This document shows, piece by piece, positions 8,524 to 15,668 of a stretch of 64,000 bases of DNA. Both the position numbers and the translations under genes were made by a program. The stretch is from Xanthomonas sp. DAR 34887. GTDB lineage: Bacteria > Pseudomonadota > Gammaproteobacteria > Xanthomonadales > Xanthomonadaceae. Numbering within the stretch: the first letter of the stretch is position 1; every line of letters starts with the position of its first letter. Location of the stretch: assembly GCF_041245805.1 (NCBI RefSeq), contig NZ_CP162490.1, forward strand, positions 346,501 through 410,500, written 5' to 3'. The notes beneath the pieces were generated by a model. It had not been told where the DNA came from, did not search any database, and saw nothing but the letters and a program-made list of their open reading frames with translations.

Positions 8524-8655
8524 CGGCGGCTGGGCGATGCATTGCAGATTACGCCATGCACCGCTGCCCGATGGCGTTGCGCCTGCTTCGCGCATGCCGC
8601 GCAGCGCTCGCGCTGCACGCGCAACGCTGGCGGCTCGCTCGACATCGCGCGGCGC

Positions 8656-9918
8656 TCAGCGATGGGCGCGGCCCGGGTCCAGCGCGTCGGCGCCGGGCGC
8701 CTGCCGCTGCCGGTGGAACCACGCCACCATCGGCGAGGCCATCAGCGTGGTGACCAGGGTCATTCCGAATAGCAGGGTGAACAGGTCCGGGCCGATCACG
8801 CCGCTGTCCAGGCCGATCTTGATCACCACCAGTTCCATCAGTCCGCGCGCGTTCATCAGCGAGCCCACGGTCAGGCTGTCGCGCCAGTCGTGGCCGCTCA
8901 GGCGCGCGCCCAGCGTGCAGCCGACCAGCTTGCCGAGCACCGCCACGCCGACCACCAGCACGAAGCCGGCGATGCCGGCACCCGCGAACGCGCTGGGGCT
9001 GGTGGCCTGGCCGGCGACCGCGAACAGCACCGGCATCAGCAAGGTGATCGCCAGCGGTTCGATGCGCCCCGCCAGGTGTTCCAGCAGGCGGTCCTCGCGC
9101 GGCAGGCAGATGCCGAACAGGAATGCGCCGAAGATGGCATGCAGGCCGATCCACTCGGCCGCGGCAGCGCAGGCCAGCAGGCCGATCAGCACCCAGACCA
9201 GGGCGGTCGGCGCATAGCGGCCATCGTGCGCGCGGGGCTGCAGCAAGCGCGCGAACGCGGGGCGCAGCACGCCGAACACCACTGCGATCAAAACCAGTGC
9301 GCCGAGCGCGGTGAAGCCGACGCCGCCGTGCGCATTGCCGCCGGTCAGGGTCAGCACCACGGCCAGGAAGATCCACACGGTGGCGTCGTCGATCACCGCC
9401 GCGCCCAGCGCCAGGCGGCCGGCCGGCGTGCGGGTCATGTTGCGGTCCTTGAGGATGCGCGCCAGCACCGGGAACGCGGTGACCGACATCGCCGCGGCGA
9501 TGAACAGCGCGAACGGCCAGAAGCCGATGCCGTGCGGCGCGAAGCGCGGGTACAGCCATGGCGCCGCGGCCAGGCCGAGCAGCAACGGCAGCGCGATCCC
9601 GGACAGGCCGACCGCCACCGACGAGCGCACCTGCGCCCTGGTGCCTTCCGGCGCGCGCAGCTCCACGCCGACAATGAACATGAACAGCACGACGCCGAGG
9701 TTGGCCAGCCCGGACAGCGGCGGCAGGCTGACAGGTGCGAACAACGCGCCGTGCAGGTCCGGCAGCCATGCGCCGAACACGATCGGCCCCAGCAGCAAGC
9801 CGGCGGCCATCTCGCCGATCACCGGCGGCTGCCCGATGCGCTGCAGCAGCACGCCGCACAGGCGCGCCGCGCCCAGGATCACCGCCAACTGCACCAGCAA
9901 CAGCGTGGTTGGATTCAT
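8656..9918 (-). CDS. Cation:proton antiporter (CPA2, Kef/NapA-like)
   Basis: Inner-membrane antiporter of 420 residues with about 12 hydrophobic segments. The N-terminal part (PPVIGEMAAGLLLGPIVFG) and GALVLIAVVFGVLRPAF are typical of the Na+/H+ exchanger domain PF00999 of the CPA2 group. DDATVWIFLAV carries the paired acidic residues of the ion-binding helix. There is no TrkA-N or RCK domain at the C-terminus, unlike KefB/KefC, so it is a short form. It probably exchanges Na+ or K+ for H+. The gene appears to be a single transcription unit. Confidence 0.87.
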   Translation of the reverse strand: MNPTTLLLVQLAVILGAARLCGVLLQRIGQPPVIGEMAAGLLLGPIVFGAWLPDLHGALFAPVSLPPLSGLANLGVVLFMFIVGVELRAPEGTRAQVRSSVAVGLSGIALPLLLGLAAAPWLYPRFAPHGIGFWPFALFIAAAMSVTAFPVLARILKDRNMTRTPAGRLALGAAVIDDATVWIFLAVVLTLTGGNAHGGVGFTALGALVLIAVVFGVLRPAFARLLQPRAHDGRYAPTALVWVLIGLLACAAAAEWIGLHAIFGAFLFGICLPREDRLLEHLAGRIEPLAITLLMPVLFAVAGQATSPSAFAGAGIAGFVLVVGVAVLGKLVGCTLGARLSGHDWRDSLTVGSLMNARGLMELVVIKIGLDSGVIGPDLFTLLFGMTLVTTLMASPMVAWFHRQRQAPGADALDPGRAHR

Positions 9919-10169
9919 CGCCTCAGCCCTTCCCCTGGATCGAATCGGCGTGCACGTCAGGACGCGCGCGGTGTGCGCGTTCGTCGCCCCCTCCCCCTGC
10001 TGCGCCGGTCGAGCGGACCGAGAGGCGCAGCGTGCGATCAGTCTATGCCGATCGCCGCGCGCGAGTCAGCCGCTGCGGCGGACCGGGAACCCTGTCTCGG
10101 CTTCACGTGGATGCGGGCTGCCTCTGCCGGCCGAAACACTGCGCTGCCGATACGCGCCGTAGGCACGGA

Positions 10170-11138
10170 TCAGCGCTCCGACGGCCCGCTCTCGTCGTAG
10201 CCGCGCGGGGTGAACAGGTCCGGCTGGATCAGTTCGATGAAGGCGCGCGCCTGCGGCGACAGGAACTTGCCTTTGCGCACCACCACGCCATAGCTGCGCG
10301 TGGGGAAATAGTCGCCGAGCGAGCGCGTGGCCAGCTTGCCGCGGTCGGCCTCGGTGACGCAGATCGAACTGACGATGGAGATGCCCATGCCCATCGCCAC
10401 GTATTGCTTGATCACCTCCCAGCCGCCCACTTCCAGCGCCACGGTGTAAGGCACCCGCGCCTGCTGGAACACCAGGTCGACCAGGCGGTAGGTCACCTGG
10501 CGCTTGGGCGGCAGGATCAGCGGATACGGCGACAGGTCGTGCAGGCTGAGCTTGGGCGTGTTCGCCAGCGGGTGGTCGCGCGGGGCGATCAGTAATTGCT
10601 CGAAGCGGTACACCGGCGCATAGCTGAGGTCGGCCGGCACGTCGAGCATCGAGCCGACCGCCAGGTCCACCGCGTCCTCGCGCAGCAGCTCGGTGCCGTC
10701 GGCGCTGATCGCGTTGTGCAGGGTCAGGCGCACGTCCGGGTGGCGCGCGCGGAAGTTCTCCACGATCTTCGGCAGCAGGTACAGGATGGTGGAACTGTTG
10801 GCGGCGATGTTGAGTTCGCCGGCATCCAGCCCGCGCGCCTTCTCGCGGAAATCGGCCTCCAGCCGGTCCAGGCTTTCCACCAGCGGCTGTGCCATTTCGT
10901 ACAGCAGTTGGCCCTCGCGGCTGGGGATCAGGCGCCGCCCGCTGCGCTCCAGCAGGACCACGCCCAGCTCGCGCTCCAGCGCCTGCAGTTGCAGGGTCAC
11001 CGCCGGCTGGCTGACGAACAGCGCCTCCGCCGCCCGTGAGACCGAGCCCAGGCGTACGGTCTGGCAGAACGCGCGCAGCGGCTTCAGCCGGTCGGATTTG
11101 TAAGGAAAACGCGGAGTTGCGGTGCCGCGCGTGGCCAT
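10170..11138 (-). CDS. LysR family transcriptional regulator divergent from aceB
   Basis: LysR-type regulator of 322 residues with an N-terminal winged helix (about residues 15-75; LGSVSRAAEALFVSQPAVTLQLQAL) and a periplasmic-binding-like effector domain. It is divergently arranged with the glyoxylate shunt genes across a 108-base gap that contains a LysR-type T-N11-A palindrome. It therefore probably controls aceBA, perhaps in response to an acetate-derived or TCA metabolite (inference). No strong Shine-Dalgarno is visible before the ATG at 11138. It is not the IclR-type regulator used for aceBAK in E. coli. Confidence 0.87.
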   Translation of the reverse strand: MATRGTATPRFPYKSDRLKPLRAFCQTVRLGSVSRAAEALFVSQPAVTLQLQALERELGVVLLERSGRRLIPSREGQLLYEMAQPLVESLDRLEADFREKARGLDAGELNIAANSSTILYLLPKIVENFRARHPDVRLTLHNAISADGTELLREDAVDLAVGSMLDVPADLSYAPVYRFEQLLIAPRDHPLANTPKLSLHDLSPYPLILPPKRQVTYRLVDLVFQQARVPYTVALEVGGWEVIKQYVAMGMGISIVSSICVTEADRGKLATRSLGDYFPTRSYGVVVRKGKFLSPQARAFIELIQPDLFTPRGYDESGPSER

Positions 11139-11150
11139 GGCGTGACAAAT

Positions 11151-11165
11151 ATAAGGTGGACTTAT
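11151..11165. promoter_or_regulatory. LysR-type operator upstream of aceB
   Basis: ATAAGGTGGACTTAT is a 5+5 base palindrome with the T-N11-A spacing of LysR binding sites. It starts 13 bases upstream of the regulator's ATG and 96 bases before aceB. The surrounding 11140-11200 is unusually AT-rich, as expected for a divergent promoter. Confidence 0.65.
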
Positions 11166-11246
11166 TTAATGCATTGATAAAACTGTATTGTCAAATACAT
11201 GCCGCGGAAGCACGGTGAGGGCCCGGAAACACCGAGGAACCCCACC

Positions 11247-12890
11247 ATGTCCGCCGCCGCCTTCGCCGCTTCATCCCCGTCCGCCGACCGCTCCACCCCC
11301 GGCATCACCCTGACCGCCGCCCTGGCCGGCCAGGACGCGCTCCTGCCGCCGGCGGCGCTGGCCTTGCTGGTGTCGCTGCACCGGGCGATCGAACCCGAGC
11401 GACAGGCGCGGCTGGCAGCACGCCGCGAACGCCAGGCCTATTTCGATGGCGGCGGCCTGCCCGACTTCCGCGCCGACACCCAGGCGATCCGCGACGGCGA
11501 CTGGCGTGTGGCGCCGCTGCCGGCCGCGCTGCAGGACCGCCGCGTCGAGATCACCGGCCCGACCGATCCGAAGATGGTCATCAACGCGCTGAACTCCGGC
11601 GCCAAGGTGTACATGGCCGATTTCGAGGACTCGACCGCGCCGACCTGGCGCAACCTGGTCGCCGGGCAGCGCGCGCTGGCCGAGGCGGTGGCTGGCACGC
11701 TGACCTTCAGCGCGCCGCCGGCGCGCGACGGCAGCCCGGGCAAGCGCTACGCGCTCAAGCCCTACGACGAACAGGCGGTGCTGATCGTGCGCCCGCGCGG
11801 TTGGCATCTGGACGAGAAGCACGTGCTGGTCGACGGCCAGCCGCTGGCCGGCGGCCTGTTCGACGCGGCGCTGTTCGCCTTCCACAACGGCCGCGCGCTG
11901 CAGGCCAAGGACCGCGGCCCGTACCTGTACCTGCCCAAGCTGCAATCGATGGAAGAGGCCGCGCTGTGGGAGGCCGCGCTGTCGCACATCGAGGCGATGC
12001 TGGGCCTGCCGCAGGGTCAGATCAAGGTCACCGTGCTGATCGAGACGCTGCCGGCGGTGTTCGAGATGGACGAAATCCTGCATGCGCTGCGCGAGCGCAT
12101 CGTCGGCCTGAACTGCGGCCGCTGGGACTACATCTTTTCCTATCTGAAGACCTTCCGCCGCCACCCCGACCGGGTGCTGCCCGAGCGCGGCCAGGTGACC
12201 ATGACCCAGCCGTTCCTGAAGGCGTATTCGGAACTGCTGATCCGCACCTGCCACCGCCGCGGCGCGCATGCGATGGGCGGCATGGCCGCGCAGATCCCGA
12301 TCGGCCACGACGAGGCGGCCAACGAACAGGCGATGGCGCGGGTGCGCGCGGACAAGCTGCGCGAAGTCACCGCCGGTCACGACGGCACCTGGGTCGCGCA
12401 TCCGGCGCTGATCCCGATCGCCCGCGCCATCTTCGACGAACACATGCGCGCGCCGAATCAGCACGACGTGCGCCGCGAAGACGTGCAGGCCGATCGCGAC
12501 ACGCTGATCGCGCCGTCCGCCGGCACCATTACCCGCGCCGGCTTCGAGGGCAACATCGAAGTGTGCGTGCGCTACCTGGCGGCGTGGCTGGACGGCAACG
12601 GCTGCGTGCCGATCCACCACCTGATGGAAGACGCGGCCACTGCCGAGATCAGCCGCAGCCAGCTATGGCAGTGGTTGCACGTGGGCGGCCTGCACCTGGA
12701 CGACGGCACCGCGATCGACTTCGCACTGTTCGACGCCTGCATGCGCCAGCTGCCGGCGCGCCTGGGCGAACGCGCGCTGCTGCCCGGCGGCACGCGCCTG
12801 GACGACGCCATCGCGCTGCTGGACACGCTGACCCGCAGCGACGAGCTGGCCGAATTCCTGACCTTGCCGGCTTACCAGATGATCGATTGA
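11247..12890 (+). CDS. aceB: Malate synthase A
   Basis: Condenses glyoxylate and acetyl-CoA to malate in the glyoxylate shunt. The 547 residues match malate synthase A length (about 530-550), not the longer GlcB type. Recognisable features include YMADFEDSTAPTW, the RPRGWHLDEKH segment, the glyoxylate/Mg site region LIETLPAVFEMDEIL, GLNCGRWDYIFSY and GGMAAQIPI. The start at 11247 follows a GAGG at about 10 bases. It is followed 120 bases later by aceA on the same strand, so the two are probably co-expressed. Confidence 0.95.
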   Translation: MSAAAFAASSPSADRSTPGITLTAALAGQDALLPPAALALLVSLHRAIEPERQARLAARRERQAYFDGGGLPDFRADTQAIRDGDWRVAPLPAALQDRRVEITGPTDPKMVINALNSGAKVYMADFEDSTAPTWRNLVAGQRALAEAVAGTLTFSAPPARDGSPGKRYALKPYDEQAVLIVRPRGWHLDEKHVLVDGQPLAGGLFDAALFAFHNGRALQAKDRGPYLYLPKLQSMEEAALWEAALSHIEAMLGLPQGQIKVTVLIETLPAVFEMDEILHALRERIVGLNCGRWDYIFSYLKTFRRHPDRVLPERGQVTMTQPFLKAYSELLIRTCHRRGAHAMGGMAAQIPIGHDEAANEQAMARVRADKLREVTAGHDGTWVAHPALIPIARAIFDEHMRAPNQHDVRREDVQADRDTLIAPSAGTITRAGFEGNIEVCVRYLAAWLDGNGCVPIHHLMEDAATAEISRSQLWQWLHVGGLHLDDGTAIDFALFDACMRQLPARLGERALLPGGTRLDDAIALLDTLTRSDELAEFLTLPAYQMID

Positions 12891-12895
12891 ACGTC

Positions 12896-12926
12896 GGGAT
12901 TGGGGAGTCGGGATTGGGGATTCGCA
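12896..12926 (+). repeat. Short tandem repeat between aceB and aceA
   Basis: GGGATTGGGGAGTC is followed at once by GGGATTGGGGATTC: two near-identical 14-base units. A related sequence in inverse orientation (GCCAATCCCGAATCCCCA) occurs at about 39457-39474 before rluE. This is a Xanthomonas-type intergenic repeat of unknown role. Confidence 0.5.
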
Positions 12927-13010
12927 AGAGCGGATTTCCATCCTTCCCCCGAGTCGACCGCAACACCTCCACCGTTTCATCGCCGTATCCATTTCCGAGG
13001 AGAACGCAAG

Positions 13011-14306
13011 ATGAGCACCACGTTGCAGACCGCCGAACAGATCCAGCACGCCTGGGATACCGATCCGCGCTGGGCGGGGATCACCCGCAACTACACCGCC
13101 GCCGACGTGGTGCGCCTGCGCGGCACCGTGCACGTGGAGCATTCGCTGGCCCGGCTCGGTGCCGAGAAGCTGTGGAAATACCTGCACGAAAAGGACTTCG
13201 TCAACGCGCTGGGCGCGCTGACCGGCAACCAGGCGATGCAGCAGGTCAAGGCCGGACTCAATGCGATCTACCTGTCCGGCTGGCAGGTCGCCGCCGATGC
13301 CAACCTGGCCGGGCAGATGTATCCGGACCAGTCGCTGTACCCGGCCGACTCGGTGCCGGCGGTGGTCAAGCGCATCAACAACACGCTGCTGCGCGCCGAC
13401 CAGCTGCACCACGCCGAAGGCAAGGACGAGATCGACTTCCTGCAGCCGATCGTGGCCGATGCCGAGGCCGGTTTCGGCGGCGTGCTCAACGCCTTCGAAC
13501 TGATGAAGGCGATGATCGAGGCCGGCGCCGCCGGCGTGCATTTCGAAGACCAGCTGGCCTCGGTGAAGAAGTGCGGGCACATGGGCGGCAAGGTGCTGGT
13601 GCCGACCCGCGAGGCGATCGAGAAGCTCAACGCCGCGCGCCTGGCCGCCGACGTGCTGGGCGTGCCGACCCTGCTGGTCGCGCGCACCGACGCCGAGGCC
13701 GCCGATCTGGTGACCAGCGACATCGACGCCAACGACCGCCCGTTCACCACCGGCGAGCGCACCGTCGAAGGCTTCTTCAAGACCCGCAAGGGCCTGGACC
13801 AGGCGATCAGCCGCGGCCTGGCCTACGCGCCCTATGCCGATCTGATCTGGTGCGAGACCGGCAAGCCGGACCTGGAATTCGCGCGCAAGTTCGCCGAGGC
13901 GATCCACGCCAAGTTCCCGGGCAAACTGCTGGCCTACAACTGCTCGCCGAGCTTCAACTGGAAGAAGAACCTGGACGACGCGACCATCGCCACGTTCCAG
14001 AAGGAAATCGCGCGTTACGGCTACAAGTTCCAGTTCATCACCCTGGCCGGCTTCCACGCGCTGAACTACTCGATGTTCAATCTGGCGCACGGCTATGCGC
14101 GCCGGCAGATGAGCGCCTTCGTCGAGTTGCAGGAAGCCGAGTTCGCCGCCGCCGACCGCGGCTTCACCGCGGTCAAGCACCAGCGCGAGGTCGGCACCGG
14201 CTACTTCGACGCGGTGACCCAGGCGATCCAGCAGGGCCAGTCCTCCACCACCGCACTGAAGGGCTCGACGGAAGAAGAGCAGTTCCACGGCGAAAAGGCC
14301 GCCTGA
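13011..14306 (+). CDS. aceA: Isocitrate lyase
   Basis: Cleaves isocitrate to glyoxylate and succinate, the first step of the glyoxylate bypass. The 431 residues match the bacterial short form (about 430). The catalytic motif KKCGHMGGK is present at about residues 186-194 and binds with the catalytic cysteine; YNCSPSFNWKKNL and QFITLAGFHALNYSM are also conserved. The ATG at 13011 follows GAGGAGA by about 8 bases. The gene is downstream of aceB and ends in a strong terminator. No aceK follows, unlike the enterobacterial operon. Confidence 0.96.
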   Translation: MSTTLQTAEQIQHAWDTDPRWAGITRNYTAADVVRLRGTVHVEHSLARLGAEKLWKYLHEKDFVNALGALTGNQAMQQVKAGLNAIYLSGWQVAADANLAGQMYPDQSLYPADSVPAVVKRINNTLLRADQLHHAEGKDEIDFLQPIVADAEAGFGGVLNAFELMKAMIEAGAAGVHFEDQLASVKKCGHMGGKVLVPTREAIEKLNAARLAADVLGVPTLLVARTDAEAADLVTSDIDANDRPFTTGERTVEGFFKTRKGLDQAISRGLAYAPYADLIWCETGKPDLEFARKFAEAIHAKFPGKLLAYNCSPSFNWKKNLDDATIATFQKEIARYGYKFQFITLAGFHALNYSMFNLAHGYARRQMSAFVELQEAEFAAADRGFTAVKHQREVGTGYFDAVTQAIQQGQSSTTALKGSTEEEQFHGEKAA

Positions 14307-14352
14307 CCTGCAGCCAGGCGTCCATTGCTTGCCGATCCCCATGGGAGGGGAG

Positions 14353-14378
14353 AGCCCGGGTTCGCCCGGGCTTTTTTT
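14353..14378 (+). terminator. Rho-independent terminator of aceBA
   Basis: The stem AGCCCGGG / CCCGGGCT with a TTCG loop is followed by seven Ts. It ends the aceA transcript. Confidence 0.88.
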
Positions 14379-14595
14379 GCATGCGCGGTGGCGCGCGTGT
14401 CGGCGGCGGTCCTGTGTCTACCAGGTGCGACAGGACAGGTGCGGCGTCGCCGTACCGTTCGGCGCCATGCCGATTTCAGGTCCTTTTGCCGTCTCCGCCC
14501 GAGCGAGATTGGCTGTGATCCCATCGGCGGCGATGCGCTCAGATGCTATGCTTTGCGCAAGATGGCGGGCGACGCCAGGAGCAGTAGGGGGCTGG

Positions 14596-15642
14596 ATGAG
14601 CTGCGACAGCGCCGCGTCCAATGCACGCGAGACAATTCCGACGGTTGCTGTGGTTGCCCCCAAGCCCAATGAGCTGACGGTGCTGACCGCGGCGGAGTTG
14701 CGTCTGTTTTCCGAGTTCGGCCGCGCGCGCAGCGTGCGCGCCGGCGACGTGCTGTTCCGGCGCGGCGACGGCGGCAGCGCCATGTTCGTGATCAGCAGCG
14801 GCGTGATCGATCTGGATTTCGGTGAGGACCTGGTCGTCAAACATCTCGGACACGGCGAATTCTTCGGCGAACTCGGCCTGCTGATCGGCAACCACATGCG
14901 CAGCGCCGACGCCATCGCCGCCAGCGACGGAGTGCTGGTGGAACTGGACCACGACGATTTCCAGCGCCTGGTGGAGCGCGATCCGGGGCTGGTCGCCTAC
15001 TTCCTGCGCCGTACCATCATGCGCGTGGTGATGAACGAACAGACCCTGATCCGCCAGTTGCGCCGCCGCAACCACGACCTGGAAGCGGCGCTGGACAATC
15101 TGTACGCCACCACCCACCAGCTCACCCAGACCGAAGAGCTGGTGCGCACCGACGAGCTGACCGGCCTGCACAACCGCCGCGGGCTGATCCTACGGCTGCA
15201 GGAATGCCGCCGCGACGGCCGTTCGCCGGGTCCGGGCCTGCTGCTGATCGACTGCGACCGCTTCAAGCGCATCAACGACGAGCACGGCCATCTGGTCGGC
15301 GACCGCGTGCTGCAGAACGTCGCCAACATCCTGCGCTCCGTCGCCGGCCAGGACGACATCGCCTGCCGCCTCGGCGGCGACGAATTCTGCCTGCTGGTGT
15401 CCACCGGCAACGCCGACGATCTGCGCCGCATCGGCGAGTTCGTGATCGCCACGGTGCAGAACCTGCTCGGCGTGCCGCACCCGTTGCCGCACATCTGCCC
15501 GGTCAGCATCGGCATCAGCCGGGTCGATCCGCAATCGGACTGGAACGACTGGTACGCCAATGCCGATGCCGCGCTGTACGAGGCCAAACGTCTCGGTGGC
15601 AACCGCTTGTATTGGCACGACCTCGCCTCCGGCTCGCACTGA
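14596..15642 (+). CDS. Cyclic-nucleotide-binding/GGDEF diguanylate cyclase
   Basis: Predicted c-di-GMP synthase of 348 residues. The N-terminal cNMP-binding beta-barrel (about residues 30-140; GDVLFRRGDGGSAMFVISSG, then GEFFGELGLL) is joined by a helix to a GGDEF domain (about 195-345). The active-site signature RLGGDEF is intact, so the enzyme should be active. The inhibitory I-site (RxxD five residues before) is degenerate here (GQDD), so product inhibition through that site is unlikely. The ATG at 14596 follows AGGGGG; longer in-frame versions would start in the aceA terminator. It ends 26 bases before the cyclase-like gene and could be co-transcribed with it, which would put two nucleotide-signalling proteins in one unit. 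Confidence 0.9.
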   Translation: MSCDSAASNARETIPTVAVVAPKPNELTVLTAAELRLFSEFGRARSVRAGDVLFRRGDGGSAMFVISSGVIDLDFGEDLVVKHLGHGEFFGELGLLIGNHMRSADAIAASDGVLVELDHDDFQRLVERDPGLVAYFLRRTIMRVVMNEQTLIRQLRRRNHDLEAALDNLYATTHQLTQTEELVRTDELTGLHNRRGLILRLQECRRDGRSPGPGLLLIDCDRFKRINDEHGHLVGDRVLQNVANILRSVAGQDDIACRLGGDEFCLLVSTGNADDLRRIGEFVIATVQNLLGVPHPLPHICPVSIGISRVDPQSDWNDWYANADAALYEAKRLGGNRLYWHDLASGSH

Positions 15643-15668
15643 GCCCACCAAGAACCCTCGAGCTGCCC

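Noticed and set aside
12891..13010. A small gene between aceB and aceA
   Set aside because: The gap is mostly a tandem GGGATTGGGGA repeat and the aceA ribosome site.
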